Notes: generated from the letters alone by a model not told the origin. Positions 8,868 through 18,414 are shown, counted from the first letter of the stretch. The stretch is 64,000 nucleotides of DNA from Dysgonomonas mossii DSM 22836 (GCF_000213575.1 NZ_GL892006.1:144614-208613), one strand, 5' to 3'. Numbers and translations: made by a program.

Positions 8868-9944
8868 ATGAAAGAGCGTATTACTGTAAAAATAGGAAGT
8901 CAGATATTAACCCGAAAAGACGGGACATTAGATGTCACACGTATGTCTGCATTGGTAGACCAGATTGCAGAGCTGCACAAAAGTGGTGTCGAGGTTATTC
9001 TTGTATCATCGGGTGCTGTAGCATCAGGTAAATCGGAGATTAAAGTCAAGTCTAAGTTAGACACGATTTCTGCCCGTCAGTTATATTCCTCCATCGGGCA
9101 GGTAAAACTGATAAATCGTTACTCTGATTTGTTTCATCAACAGAACATTACCTGTGGGCAGATATTGGCTACGAAAGAAGATTTTTCAACCAGACGACAT
9201 TATCTTAATCAGCGAAATTGCATGTCTGTGATGTTGGAAAATAAAGTCATACCGATAGTCAACGAAAACGATGCCATTTCTGTTACCGGACTTATGTTTA
9301 CAGACAATGATGAGATGTCGGGACTGGTAGCCACAATGATGGGCTGCGAAAAGCTGATCATACTGAGCAATATCGACGGTATATATAATGGCAATCCGTC
9401 TGACCCTAAATCGGAGATATTTAAGAAGATAGATATTACGAAAGATAATATAGAAGACTGTATACAGTCTTCCAAATCATCTACCGGACGTGGCGGGATG
9501 ACTACCAAGTATAATATTGCACGCAAAGCTGCAGAAGAAGGAATTGAAGTAATAATAGCCAACGGGCGTAGAGACAATATACTTGTAGACCTTATAAAAG
9601 GGAAAGATGTGATTTCCACGCACTTTATCCCCTCTACAAAGAAAACAACAAGTATAAAAAAATGGATTGCTCACTCCGAAGGGTTTACCAAAGGAGAAAT
9701 ATACGTCAACCAAAATGCTAAAGAGGTACTTTTGGGAGACAAGGCTGTCAGCTTACTTCCTGTTGGTGTAACCCAAATTATTGGTAACTTCGAAACTGAC
9801 GATGTAGTACGCATCATGGATGAAAAAGGCAAATTGATTGGCATTGGAAAAACTGCATATAGCAGCGAAAAAGCCAAAGAAGTAATAGGGAAAAATAATA
9901 AAAAAGCAATAATTCATTACGACTATTTATATATTGAAAAATAA
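8868..9944 (+). CDS. proB: Glutamate 5-kinase, first step of proline synthesis
   Basis: The 358-residue cytoplasmic enzyme phosphorylates glutamate to gamma-glutamyl phosphate. The amino-acid kinase domain shows VKIGSQIL near the N-terminus, [10 protein letters not shown] at the phosphate-binding loop, NENDAIS, the aspartate-rich [10 protein letters not shown] and the GRGGMTTK motif. A PUA domain follows from about residue 275 ([15 protein letters not shown]), as in most bacterial ProB. It is 2 bp ahead of proA, so the two make one transcript and their products act in sequence on an unstable intermediate. Feedback inhibition by proline is known for the family and would use the kinase domain. 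Start ATG 8868 follows a promoter box. Confidence 0.95.
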   Translation: MKERITVKIGSQILTRKDGTLDVTRMSALVDQIAELHKSGVEVILVSSGAVASGKSEIKVKSKLDTISARQLYSSIGQVKLINRYSDLFHQQNITCGQILATKEDFSTRRHYLNQRNCMSVMLENKVIPIVNENDAISVTGLMFTDNDEMSGLVATMMGCEKLIILSNIDGIYNGNPSDPKSEIFKKIDITKDNIEDCIQSSKSSTGRGGMTTKYNIARKAAEEGIEVIIANGRRDNILVDLIKGKDVISTHFIPSTKKTTSIKKWIAHSEGFTKGEIYVNQNAKEVLLGDKAVSLLPVGVTQIIGNFETDDVVRIMDEKGKLIGIGKTAYSSEKAKEVIGKNNKKAIIHYDYLYIEK

Positions 9945-9946
9945 AA

Positions 9947-11200
9947 ATGGACGATTATCACCAGAATACGTTCCAGTTAGTTGCAGAGGCTAGCAAGAGT
10001 CTTAACTTATTGGAAGAAAAAGAAATAAACGCAATACTGGAAGCTATTGCAAAAGAAACCGAATCGAAGATGTATTACATTCTTGCAGAGAATCAGAAGG
10101 ATTTGCAAAGAATGGATAAAAGTAATCCAAAATACGACCGCTTGCTACTTAATGAGCAACGCATAATGGATATTGTGAAAGATATCCGCAATGTAGCATC
10201 GCTCCCCTCCCCTGTAGGAAAAGCATTAATGCAGGAAACACTGCCCAACGGGCTGAAGCTATCAAAGGTGACTGTGCCATTCGGAGTGATAGGTATCATA
10301 TACGAGGCACGTCCGAATGTCAGTTTCGACGTATTCTCGCTTTGTCTCAAATCAGGAAATGCCTGTATACTAAAAGGGGGCTCTGATGCCCGTTTTTCGA
10401 ATGAAGCCATAATTGATTTAATAAGAAACGTACTGGACTCAAATGGAATCAATCCGAATGTTTGTACGCTATTACCGAACGACAGGACTGCAACAGAAGC
10501 ATTAATGAATGCTCGCAACTATGTAGACCTTATTATTCCTCGTGGCGGGCAAGAGCTGATAAACTATGTTCGTGAGAATTCTCGAATTCCTGTGATAGAA
10601 ACAGGTGCTGGTGTTTGTCATACGTATTTCCATAAAGATGGGGATATCAAGAAAGGGAAGAATATTATTACCAATGCTAAAATCAGAAAAGTGAGTGTCT
10701 GCAATTCCCTCGATTGCCTTGTTATAGATAGGGAACGACTGGATGACTTACACTATCTGTGTGAAGACCTGGATAAGAAAGACGTTATTATCTATGCCGA
10801 TAAACATGCATACGAAGCACTGTTCTCTTATTATTCGTACGACCAATTAAAGAAGGCTGACGATAAAAGTTTCGGTACAGAGTTTCTCGACTATAAGATG
10901 TCTATCAAAACAGTGACTGATATAGAAGAAGCAATCAGCCATATATCCAAATATAGCTCGAAACATAGCGAAGCCATTATAAGTGAGGATACTGAAGCTA
11001 TCAAGCTTTTTGAGAAAATGGTGGATGCTGCTTGTGTCTACTCCAATGCATCTACGGCATTTACCGATGGAGCACAATTCGGACTGGGAGCAGAAATAGG
11101 TATCAGCACCCAAAAGATGCATGCACGTGGACCTATGGCATTAGAGGAACTATGCACCTATAAATGGCTGATAGACGGTAATGGACAAACCAGATCGTAA
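9947..11200 (+). CDS. proA: Gamma-glutamyl phosphate reductase
   Basis: This 417-residue aldehyde-dehydrogenase-fold enzyme reduces gamma-glutamyl phosphate to glutamate 5-semialdehyde with NADPH, the second step of proline synthesis. [16 protein letters not shown] is the family signature for the cofactor site, [11 protein letters not shown] lies in the nucleotide-binding half, and the catalytic cysteine is in [10 protein letters not shown]. The C-terminal [16 protein letters not shown] motif is also typical. It starts 2 bp after proB, and the pair probably forms a channelled complex. Length equals that of E. coli ProA. Confidence 0.95.
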   Translation: MDDYHQNTFQLVAEASKSLNLLEEKEINAILEAIAKETESKMYYILAENQKDLQRMDKSNPKYDRLLLNEQRIMDIVKDIRNVASLPSPVGKALMQETLPNGLKLSKVTVPFGVIGIIYEARPNVSFDVFSLCLKSGNACILKGGSDARFSNEAIIDLIRNVLDSNGINPNVCTLLPNDRTATEALMNARNYVDLIIPRGGQELINYVRENSRIPVIETGAGVCHTYFHKDGDIKKGKNIITNAKIRKVSVCNSLDCLVIDRERLDDLHYLCEDLDKKDVIIYADKHAYEALFSYYSYDQLKKADDKSFGTEFLDYKMSIKTVTDIEEAISHISKYSSKHSEAIISEDTEAIKLFEKMVDAACVYSNASTAFTDGAQFGLGAEIGISTQKMHARGPMALEELCTYKWLIDGNGQTRS

Positions 11201-11450
11201 GAGGGATTAGGCTTTGATTTAGTACCGATAATGGGAAGAAACTACATTTATAGACAATATTTAAATCAAGAATATCACCTAGACAACTCTTATTGTATTA
11301 AGTATTATCACATTATGTATCTATGGGATATAAGTATGCCTTATACGATCATCCGTTTCGGAGTTATTTTATTTTTATCAATTATTTTATCCGTTTTTAT
11401 CTATATATAAATAAACAGAGAAAATATTCCTGTAACAGTTAAATTCAGTC

Positions 11451-11633
11451 ATGAAGAAAAAGAAGAAACCAGCCGGCAAAATATCTATAGAAGATTATAT
11501 AAAAGCTGTAAAAAAAGCAGATCGGGAAGATGAATTATCTCAATCGCCTGGATGGAAACGTACAACAAATGTGCATAAGAGTAAAAAGGTATACGACAGA
11601 AAAAGAGTAAAAAGAGATATATCCAAAGAATAA
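11451..11633 (+). CDS. Small basic protein, unknown function
   Basis: The 60-residue ORF begins MKKKKKPAGKISIEDYIKA and is very rich in Lys and Arg throughout, with no cysteine and no hydrophobic segment. It starts with ATG and ends 4 bp before the promoter box of the next gene. I do not recognise a family; similar short Lys-rich proteins occur in Bacteroidales genomes. Possible roles include RNA or ribosome binding, judged only from charge. Even codon use and the clean fit between neighbouring signals make it more likely real than not. Confidence 0.55.
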   Translation: MKKKKKPAGKISIEDYIKAVKKADREDELSQSPGWKRTTNVHKSKKVYDRKRVKRDISKE

Positions 11634-11637
11634 GATT

Positions 11638-11645
11638 TAACTTTG
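11638..11645 (+). promoter_or_regulatory. -7 promoter box of argF'
   Basis: TAACTTTG lies 34 bp before ATG 11680 and immediately after the stop codon of the small basic ORF. Confidence 0.5.
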
Positions 11646-11679
11646 TACCTTTAATTTGAATACAATAACAAACAACATA

Positions 11680-12633
11680 ATGAAAACTTATACCAATGTA
11701 AAAGACTTGGGCGACCTAAACGCTGCAATAAAGGAAGCTCTGGAGATAAAGAAAAATCGTTTTGCTTATAAGAAGCTTGGAGAAAACAAAACCCTGCTAA
11801 TGGTTTTCTTCAACTCAAGTTTACGCACCCGCCTAAGCACACAAAAAGCCGGAATGAATCTGGGTATGAACACGATGGTACTTGATATTAATCAAGGAGC
11901 GTGGAAGCTGGAAACAGAACGAGGTGTGATTATGGATGGTGACAAATCGGAGCATATATTGGAGGCAATTCCTGTTATGGGCAGTTATTGTGATATCATT
12001 GGTGTACGTGCATTTGCACAGTTCGAGAATAAAGAAGATGATTATCAAGAGAAGATTCTCAACCAGTTTATAAAATATTCGGGAAAACCTGTCTTCAGTA
12101 TGGAAGCTGCTACAGGTCATCCGCTACAAGCATTTGCCGATCTAATTACAATCGAGGAATATAAGAAGACAGCTCGCCCAAAGGTTGTTTTAACATGGGC
12201 TCCACACCCCAAAGCATTGCCACAGGCAGTACCCAACTCTTTCGCCGATTTCATGAACGAGGCGGATGTTGATTTCGTTATCACTCACCCTGAAGGCTAT
12301 GAATTGGATTCTAAATTTGTACGTGGTGCTAAAGTTGAATACGATCAGGATAAGGCTTTGGCCGGAGCAGACTTTGTGTATGCTAAAAACTGGGCTGCGT
12401 ATACTGACCCGAACTACGGAAAAATATTGAGCAAAGATATGTCGTGGACAGTAACCAGTCAGAAAATGTCACTTACTAACAATGCTTATTTTATGCATTG
12501 CCTACCAGTACGCCGCAATATGATTGTAAGTGACGATGTTATAGAAAGCCCTCAGTCAATTGTTATTCAAGAGGCGGCGAACCGTGAGATATCAGCACAG
12601 ACCGTTATAAAGAGAATGCTTGAGAGCTTGTAA
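11680..12633 (+). CDS. argF': N-succinylornithine-type carbamoyltransferase
   Basis: The 317-residue enzyme belongs to the acylornithine carbamoyltransferases, which carbamoylate an N-acylated ornithine in the Bacteroidetes arginine pathway. FFNSSLRTRLST is the carbamoyl-phosphate loop, HCLPVRRN the ornithine-side motif, and SMEAATGHPLQAFADL the His-Pro-Leu-Gln loop. Numbering from ATG 11680, residue 90 in DGDKSEH is serine. From published work on this family, Glu at this position favours acetylornithine and Pro or Ser favours succinylornithine, so succinylornithine is the likelier substrate. A longer reading from TTG 11656 was rejected because ATG 11680 gives the family's normal start. No other arg gene is nearby. 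Confidence 0.9.
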   Translation: MKTYTNVKDLGDLNAAIKEALEIKKNRFAYKKLGENKTLLMVFFNSSLRTRLSTQKAGMNLGMNTMVLDINQGAWKLETERGVIMDGDKSEHILEAIPVMGSYCDIIGVRAFAQFENKEDDYQEKILNQFIKYSGKPVFSMEAATGHPLQAFADLITIEEYKKTARPKVVLTWAPHPKALPQAVPNSFADFMNEADVDFVITHPEGYELDSKFVRGAKVEYDQDKALAGADFVYAKNWAAYTDPNYGKILSKDMSWTVTSQKMSLTNNAYFMHCLPVRRNMIVSDDVIESPQSIVIQEAANREISAQTVIKRMLESL

Positions 12634-12661
12634 TAAAGTAATAGAAAATTTATTATAAGAA

Positions 12662-12710
12662 AAATATAAGGAAGTGTTTTCAACTACATGAATAACACTT
12701 CCTTATATTT
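12662..12710. terminator. Bidirectional terminator between argF' and the AraC gene
   Basis: A perfect 17-bp stem (12662-12678 with 12694-12710, core AAGGAAGTGTT) encloses a 15-nt loop between two convergent genes. The flanks are A/T-rich on both sides. Confidence 0.7.
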
Positions 12711-12724
12711 CTAACACGTGAAAA

Positions 12725-13864
12725 TCAGTAATGATGGATCACATTACCTTCGTTTATCTGAATATTTTTCTTTTGAAAATACTCGGAAGGAATCATTCCT
12801 GTCAATTGTCTGAAATTACGCAAAGCGGTGCTACGAGAACGAAATCCGACAAAGAAGAAAGCTTCTTGATAATTAACATATTGTCCTGATTCTATTTGTT
12901 GCAAGAAATCCTCAATGCGCAGCTTATTAATATAGTGAGTATAACTTTCATACCCATTTTCGCGCATAACTTGCGCCAAAGTTGTACGATTCGTAAAAAG
13001 CTCTGAAGCTAACATATTAAGAGATAAATAAGGATCTCGCCATGCATATTTTTTCTTCATATATGCATCTAATCTATCAATCAATATCGTGTTTTTTTGC
13101 TCAAGACATAAAGATGACCGTACATCTTCTACTGTAGCTTCTTCAGGCTGTGCATTCTTTTCTTCTGCATTTGTTTCAATAACTGATTTTCCTATCAGAC
13201 GGTCAAACAGCTCCATGTAAACAATATAGAGGCTACACCCAACACTAATATAATAGTACGAAATATTCATTATAGGGTGATTAAACATCAAGATGAGAAC
13301 ATATGCCAGAATATTTATAAAAAGTGTAATCGAGTACTTCTTCAACCAGATATAATCGGTGTTATTGTAGCGCCTTGTACGATGAACAAAAAAGACAAAC
13401 AGTCCCGGGAGAAATATAAACAATGCAAGTAAAAGACGAAACCAGACCTCAAATCGGTGAGCATCGGGCAACATCTCCAGAAGCGTATTATATGGAGTAT
13501 AGTGCATACCTGAACGAGAGGTAACAAGATACACCCCCAGCAAAAATAACCAAAGAGAATAGAGCTTTATAATCCGCCAAAGATTTAAACAGCCGGGAGC
13601 AATAACCTCTATAGGATACATAATATAAGACACAACCATAAAGTTTGCCACCAATAACAATTTCGCAGAAACTACGAAATCTGGAACTTCTCCGTTGCAA
13701 AGTGCAATAAAACGTGGAATATAATTAAAAACAGAGAAAAAAACGATGACCGCAAGAATTACACGTGAACGTTCTCCGGTCTTACGGCGAAGGACTAACA
13801 ATAGCGAGGCAAGCAAACATACAAGCGCACCAGCAAAGACTGTAGCTATATATAGATATTGCAT
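12725..13864 (-). CDS. Membrane-anchored AraC-family transcription regulator
   Basis: The 379-residue protein has an N-terminal half of about seven hydrophobic segments (residues 1-225) and a C-terminal AraC-type helix-turn-helix domain (about 275-370). The DNA-binding part shows LSLNMLASELFTNRTTLAQVM as the first helix pair, and YQEAFFFVGFRSRSTALRNFRQLTG, followed by PSEYF, as the second. Regulators with a polytopic membrane sensor fused to AraC DNA-binding domains are frequent in Bacteroidetes and are thought to sense envelope or small-molecule signals directly. The target is unknown. Two direct repeats just upstream may be its own operator. Start ATG 13864. Confidence 0.85.
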   Translation of the reverse strand: MQYLYIATVFAGALVCLLASLLLVLRRKTGERSRVILAVIVFFSVFNYIPRFIALCNGEVPDFVVSAKLLLVANFMVVSYIMYPIEVIAPGCLNLWRIIKLYSLWLFLLGVYLVTSRSGMHYTPYNTLLEMLPDAHRFEVWFRLLLALFIFLPGLFVFFVHRTRRYNNTDYIWLKKYSITLFINILAYVLILMFNHPIMNISYYYISVGCSLYIVYMELFDRLIGKSVIETNAEEKNAQPEEATVEDVRSSLCLEQKNTILIDRLDAYMKKKYAWRDPYLSLNMLASELFTNRTTLAQVMRENGYESYTHYINKLRIEDFLQQIESGQYVNYQEAFFFVGFRSRSTALRNFRQLTGMIPSEYFQKKNIQINEGNVIHHY

Positions 13865-13925
13865 TATGCGTAATAATTAAATGTAATAAGATAAGGATAT
13901 GAATGAAGTTGCATTCATTAACTTG

Positions 13926-13961
13926 TTTTTCACTTTTGAGCCAGATCGTCTTTTTCACTTT
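13926..13961. promoter_or_regulatory. Direct-repeat operator candidate upstream of the AraC gene
   Basis: TTTTTCACTTT occurs at 13926-13936 and again at 13951-13961, exactly 25 bp apart, 60-100 bp upstream of the AraC start. AraC-type proteins commonly bind such direct repeats. Confidence 0.4.
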
Positions 13962-14288
13962 AATTGTAAAAAAGAAATCCTAATAATGTAAGCAAATTTG
14001 AAATATTACAGGTCTGGTAATTTAAATAGTCTCATCTTCAAAATACTTTCTGGACCTTTCTTCTGCAAAAGTAAGTTTTAATTTTAACTTTTTACACCAA
14101 CAAAGCGAATAATTATAGGATATTGAAAGGGAAATTTCGTTAAAAACACAAAATATGTTATCGGATATATCTTTAACTGTAATTTTTATAAAATAGCTTC
14201 CTATAGGGAATATAGATCTAATATTATCTAAATACAGAGCTCTTTAAGGAATTTTCATATTGCCAATCAACAAAATTAAACTATAAAA

Positions 14289-14321
14289 TTTGTAAATATA
14301 AGACAGCGGTTTTGTAAATAT
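14289..14321. promoter_or_regulatory. Direct repeat of 22-bp period before the phosphoesterase gene
   Basis: TTTGTAAATAT at 14289-14299 recurs at 14311-14321; the following bases (AAGAC and GAAAC) also agree largely. The 22-bp period is two helical turns, so a dimer could bind one DNA face. Confidence 0.35.
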
Positions 14322-14563
14322 GAAACATCGCAAGTTTTGATATTGCATAGATTTGCATATCCAATTACATGCCGCCACTTATTATCAATTGCATGCATTG
14401 GGTATATCAACAATACAGAAATTAGAGAAGATTAATATTAGAAAACACCTGAAATAATTAGACCTCTTAAAAACTTTTATATCTGTCTGTAATAACTTGC
14501 GAGAAATTATATATCCGCTAATACGATTGAGAAAAAATAGTTATCACTAATATTTATTATACG

Positions 14564-15934
14564 ATGAAAAAAATTTATTATTTACTTTTACTGATTGCAG
14601 TAACCTTTCCCTTTAGTTTGGTTTCATGCAATAATACTGACGAAGAGATTACCTCAAATCCATTTGACAGTATCAGCGAGGGGAACATCAACGGACGAAA
14701 CAAGATTGTAGTCATTAGCGACTTGCATCTAGGAAACGATTTGTCGTACTCGGAGAATGTGAAACATCTCAAACGTCTGGAAGAATTCTTAACTGAAGTA
14801 AGGTCGTCAACCACCATCAAAGAGCTTGTTCTTAATGGCGATATATTGGACGAGTGGTATATCCCTACGCGTGTAAATCCTTATGGTGGTGGTTCGCAGG
14901 CAGACTTTATCAGAAAATGTGTAGCAGCCAATAAGACTGTTTTTGATATTTTAAACGGAATAATTAAAGATGGTAAGATAAAACTCACCTATATTCCGGG
15001 TAATCATGACATGGGATTCACGGCAGAGAATATCGATATTGCAATGCCGGGAGTGAATCAAGCTCGCGATGCAGGAGCTAAATATGGAATCGGAACTTAT
15101 CACCCAGAAGGCTACCCTCAGATAGCGATAGAACATAGCCATCGGTACGATTTCTTTAATGCGATAACACCAAATGCGAATGAGAGCGAAGCTCCGGGTG
15201 CGACTTTGCCTCCGGGTTATTTCTTTGCTCGTATTGCAGCCAACTCGTTTACCGATCCCACTACTCCGGAAGCAGCAACCAAAGTTCCTGATGTAATACA
15301 AAATAACGCAGGTAATGCTGAACAAGAAAGTAAATTTATTTATTATAACCTGTGGAAGGAAGTGATGGAAGGGCTTATTTATGTGAAGGACAATTTCAGC
15401 GACCCCATTATTACAACAAATGTAGGGAACTACACAAAGACCTATTCGATAAACGACATTCTGCCATATAACAGTTCAACTGATGGAAGTATCCAAATGA
15501 AGTTATACAATAATTTGTTTACACAGGCCAATTGGAATCGTCGATTAAAATACAACAATGCTATTGTTATGACAAATATCGACGAAGCAATAGTAGGTAG
15601 TCTGAGAACAGAATTTATCGACAAGCAAGCAGATGTACAGTATTTTAGCAATGCTCTATCGAACGTTCGTATTGTCATCTTTGGACACACTCATATCCCG
15701 ATGATAAAGTCTTATACTAATCTCGACAAGCAACCTTGTATATATGCAAATTCGGGAACATGGGAAGACCAAAAGACCCGAGACAAAAACGAAGTGATCG
15801 ACCAGGATGCAAAAAAGATGAACTTTATAGTGATTGCTCCGGTAAAATCAGACAAGACAAAAATACAAGTGGAATTGTACCAATATCGTTATGGTAAGCA
15901 CATCTTAGGAGATAAAAAAGAGATAGAATTATAA
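14564..15934 (+). CDS. Calcineurin-type metallophosphoesterase lipoprotein
   Basis: The 456-residue protein begins with a lipoprotein signal peptide whose lipobox is LVSC (Cys22), so it is probably anchored to the outer or inner membrane and faces the periplasm or surface. The metallophosphoesterase motifs appear in order: VISDLHLGND, NGDILDEW, GNHDMGF, a histidine in IEHSHRYD and GHTHIPM, which together bind the two metal ions. The insert between the fourth and fifth motifs is long. The substrate is unknown. It stands alone, with a 700-bp upstream region and a terminator directly behind it. Confidence 0.87.
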   Translation: MKKIYYLLLLIAVTFPFSLVSCNNTDEEITSNPFDSISEGNINGRNKIVVISDLHLGNDLSYSENVKHLKRLEEFLTEVRSSTTIKELVLNGDILDEWYIPTRVNPYGGGSQADFIRKCVAANKTVFDILNGIIKDGKIKLTYIPGNHDMGFTAENIDIAMPGVNQARDAGAKYGIGTYHPEGYPQIAIEHSHRYDFFNAITPNANESEAPGATLPPGYFFARIAANSFTDPTTPEAATKVPDVIQNNAGNAEQESKFIYYNLWKEVMEGLIYVKDNFSDPIITTNVGNYTKTYSINDILPYNSSTDGSIQMKLYNNLFTQANWNRRLKYNNAIVMTNIDEAIVGSLRTEFIDKQADVQYFSNALSNVRIVIFGHTHIPMIKSYTNLDKQPCIYANSGTWEDQKTRDKNEVIDQDAKKMNFIVIAPVKSDKTKIQVELYQYRYGKHILGDKKEIEL

Positions 15935-15958
15935 CACCCCCGATCTCAAAATTCTATT

Positions 15959-16001
15959 GTCCCGATGACAACTTCTCTCAAAAGAAAGATGTCATCGGGA
16001 C
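15959..16001 (+). terminator. Terminator of the phosphoesterase gene
   Basis: GTCCCGATGACA (15959-15970) pairs with TGTCATCGGGAC (15990-16001), a perfect 12-bp stem, followed by TAATTTT. Confidence 0.7.
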
Positions 16002-16143
16002 TAATTTTAAACCTTTATAATAAAGAATGATTAGATAACAGAATAAAAATACGAGTGAATAATATATAATTAATTAAAAAAGAAGTACCTTTTCGGTAAA
16101 AATAAAATTGGGGAATAAGAAGTAAAATCTAATAATATGCATT

Positions 16144-17487
16144 ATGTACAATTCAATTAGAAAGATACTTACCTATGTCAGCTTACAAAAGCAAACAGAG
16201 GATTTTGAAGAAATCCACAATTCCATAACACAAGGAATTTCTTTCAAGGGAACTAACATCTGGGTATTAGTTTGTGCTATTATTATAGCATCAGTGGGGC
16301 TTAATACCAATTCAACGGCAGTGATAATAGGAGCCATGCTTATCTCTCCATTAATGGGGCCGATTAACGGAATGGGCTATAGCATTGCGATTCACGACTT
16401 TGGTCTGCTTCGCCAATCTTTAAAAAACTTTGGATTTGCAGTATTAGCAAGTATCATAGCCTCAACTATATATTTTACGATTACACCTGTTCATACAGCC
16501 CACTCCGAATTATTAGCTCGTACCAGCCCAACTATCTACGATGTGTTGATTGCTCTATTTGGTGGATTTGCTGGTATAATCGCAATCAGCAGTAAACAAA
16601 AAGGAAATGTCATCCCTGGCGTAGCCATTGCAACAGCCTTAATGCCTCCTCTGTGCACAGCAGGATATGGTTTGGCAACTTTTCAGTTCTCGTTCTTCTA
16701 CGGAGCGTTTTATTTATTTACTATCAATACTGTCTGTATTGCTTATGCTTCGGTTTTGATTTCTCAAATGCTGAAATTTCCAATCAGAGATATCAATATA
16801 AGTGAGACTAAAAAAAAGCGTATCAATCAAGCATTATCTATTATTCTAATCATAATCATATTACCTAGTATTTATTTAGGCTATCGCATGTCTCAGAATG
16901 AGAAATTCAGGTCGAATGCAGAAAAATATACACGTTACGTTGGAATATATAAAGGAAATTACCTGCTCAACAATGAGATTAGTGCCAATAAAAAAGAAAT
17001 TAATTTAGTATATGGCGGATCATCATTGACGGAAGACGATAAAAAAGCTATTATTGATCAGGCAAATTTATTCTCTTTAATTGATGCTAAAATAACAATT
17101 GAGCAAGGACTGGCTATAGACAATGACATGGCTAAAGATCGCTTGAAAGCACAATCGGAAGAAGAAAGGTTAAGACAACAAATAGCTCTTCTTAATTTGG
17201 AAGTCACTGGCTATAAACAGAAAATAGATAGTGTACAAAATCAATATTTTATAGGGAAGCAATTATTGTCTGAATTGGCTCCTCTATATCCTCAGATACA
17301 GAGTTGTTCATACTCTGATGCATATATCTATCAAGAAAGCGATACTTTGCCTCGTGAGAAAACAGGTATATTTATGATTACATCGAAGAACACCCTTTCG
17401 AAAAGTGAACAGGAAAAGATAAAGAATTGGTTAATGAAAAGATTAAATAAAAAAGAGGTTAAGGTGTATTTTAATAGAGGGAGGTAG
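16144..17487 (+). CDS. DUF389 family membrane protein
   Basis: The 447-residue protein carries a DUF389 domain (about residues 35-210) with about six hydrophobic helices; GLNTNSTAVIIGAMLISPLMGPI and GNVIPGVAIATALMPPL are its two signatures. The C-terminal half after a seventh helix (residues 228-248) is hydrophilic with a coiled-coil-like stretch around 335-370 (RLKAQSEEERLRQQ). DUF389 proteins are widespread and of unknown function, possibly transporters. The gene begins at ATG 16144 after an A/T-rich leader and has no operon partner. Confidence 0.83.
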   Translation: MYNSIRKILTYVSLQKQTEDFEEIHNSITQGISFKGTNIWVLVCAIIIASVGLNTNSTAVIIGAMLISPLMGPINGMGYSIAIHDFGLLRQSLKNFGFAVLASIIASTIYFTITPVHTAHSELLARTSPTIYDVLIALFGGFAGIIAISSKQKGNVIPGVAIATALMPPLCTAGYGLATFQFSFFYGAFYLFTINTVCIAYASVLISQMLKFPIRDINISETKKKRINQALSIILIIIILPSIYLGYRMSQNEKFRSNAEKYTRYVGIYKGNYLLNNEISANKKEINLVYGGSSLTEDDKKAIIDQANLFSLIDAKITIEQGLAIDNDMAKDRLKAQSEEERLRQQIALLNLEVTGYKQKIDSVQNQYFIGKQLLSELAPLYPQIQSCSYSDAYIYQESDTLPREKTGIFMITSKNTLSKSEQEKIKNWLMKRLNKKEVKVYFNRGR

Positions 17488-17582
17488 TCATTAATAGACA
17501 CCGTTCCAACCAAAAATAGATATTTAGTTTTACATTTTTTTTGACCAAATAAAGCGTCTTGCTTGTGATGAGTGAGGCGGTT

Positions 17583-18047
17583 TTAATTTTCTCTTTTGGC
17601 GTAACGCTTTAGTAACCCATCTTTAAACGTAAATTCACACCTTAAGTCTTCACATATTATGCTCCCATTAGGATCTATGATAATACCAAGTACAGACGAC
17701 ATAAAATCAACTGAAAAAACACCTCTATTTATACCTTCTATCAAATCATCTTCAAACATAAAATAATCCTCATAGATATCTAACAGGCTCACAGATTTGA
17801 TATATTTATTTATTATTTGTGTAACATCCTGATTCGAATAGTGAGCATCCATAAAGGCAAATAATACCTTTTTAGAGAACACCTCAAACACAATAACAGG
17901 TATGTTATACAATGAACTACTAATAGGGCTATATACTTGACAATGGTCGTAACCTAAATACTCAGTTATACCATTGATGGAAGCATTTTTTATATTTGAG
18001 ACATCGAATTTTATATAGGTTTCTCCCTCTGGTATATATACCTCCAT
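17583..18047 (-). CDS. Hypothetical protein next to tRNA-Phe
   Basis: I do not recognise this 154-residue protein. It is acidic and soluble-looking, beginning MEVYIPEGETYIKFDVS, with no signal peptide or cysteine pair. A longer reading reaches upstream to 18077, but a TAnnTTTG box (TAGATTTG, 18075-18082) ends just before the ATG at 18074, so ATG 18047 is the better start. It lies just outside the left att repeat of the integrative element. Low GC and lack of recognisable relatives suggest accessory DNA, perhaps a leftover of an earlier insertion at the same tRNA. Confidence 0.6.
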   Translation of the reverse strand: MEVYIPEGETYIKFDVSNIKNASINGITEYLGYDHCQVYSPISSSLYNIPVIVFEVFSKKVLFAFMDAHYSNQDVTQIINKYIKSVSLLDIYEDYFMFEDDLIEGINRGVFSVDFMSSVLGIIIDPNGSIICEDLRCEFTFKDGLLKRYAKREN

Positions 18048-18167
18048 AATTTTAAACTTTAATTTAACAATCATCAAATCTATAAAATAGTATCGGAAAA
18101 GTAATAATTCGAAGGCTTTTTTTTAACTTACGTACATGCATACGTGCACACTTGAAGATAAACAAAA

Positions 18168-18201
18168 AAAGCTAAATAACTATTCACTGTTACTTAGCTT
18201 T
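18168..18201 (-). terminator. Terminator behind the left tRNA-Phe copy
   Basis: AAAGCTAAATAAC (18168-18180) pairs with GTTACTTAGCTTT (18189-18201) with one mismatch; on the minus strand a T-run follows. It was probably the terminator of the chromosomal tRNA-Phe before the element entered. Confidence 0.6.
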
Positions 18202-18219
18202 ATTTTATTGCTTTTAAAA

Positions 18220-18274
18220 GTGGTGCCACCAGGAATCGAACCGGGGACACAAGGATTTTCAGTCCTTTGCTCTA
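18220..18274 (-). repeat. attL: 55-bp direct repeat of the tRNA-Phe 3' part
   Basis: This stretch is identical to 28984-29038 and covers the tRNA-Phe 3' end through the anticodon arm to the D-stem (ending TAGAGC on the minus strand read). It marks the left boundary of the integrative element. Confidence 0.85.
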
Positions 18275-18335
18275 TCCTGCATTAAAAGCTCGGCAAGCCT
18301 TCGCTTTCAATGCTCCAACTGAGCTATGCACCACC
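18221..18335 (-). pseudogene. tRNA-Phe pseudogene with a hairpin insertion in the D-loop
   Basis: Read on the minus strand, the copy matches the intact tRNA-Phe at 28985-29057 from the D-stem to the 3' end. Between GTTGG and TAGAGC of the D-loop there is an extra 40 nt. The 5' acceptor strand also lacks one C (GGTGCATAGC against GGTGCCATAGC). The insertion contains GCATTGAAAGC and GCTTTTAATGC, an 11-bp stem with one G-U pair, around a loop GAAGGCTTGCCGA. The acceptor defect and the insertion make it unlikely to be charged. About 14 bp of the tRNA's own upstream sequence (ACACGCAAAACGGT) is duplicated too. Confidence 0.8.
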
Positions 18336-18392
18336 GTTTTGCGTGTTATTCAATCTCTTATTTCGAATATTATTCTATCTTTCATTATACTC

Positions 18393-18414
18393 GGTTTACA
18401 CACTGGTTTACACA
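18393..18414 (+). promoter_or_regulatory. Left integrase arm-site pair
   Basis: GGTTTACACA occurs at 18393-18402 and 18405-18414, a 12-bp period. The same pair with the same orientation and period lies at the right end (28868-28889). Confidence 0.65.

Larger units (their letters stand above)
13865..14563. other. 700-bp divergent intergenic region
   Basis: It separates the AraC regulator gene (minus) from the phosphoesterase gene (plus). No ORF of substance was seen. It holds two direct-repeat pairs, at 13926-13961 and 14289-14321, both of the length and spacing used by AraC-family proteins. Confidence 0.5.

Noticed and set aside
17535-17582. Possible terminator behind the DUF389 gene (AAGCGTCT with AGGCGGTT)
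   Set aside because: The stem has a G-G mismatch and a G-U pair, and the T-run is short; too weak to list.
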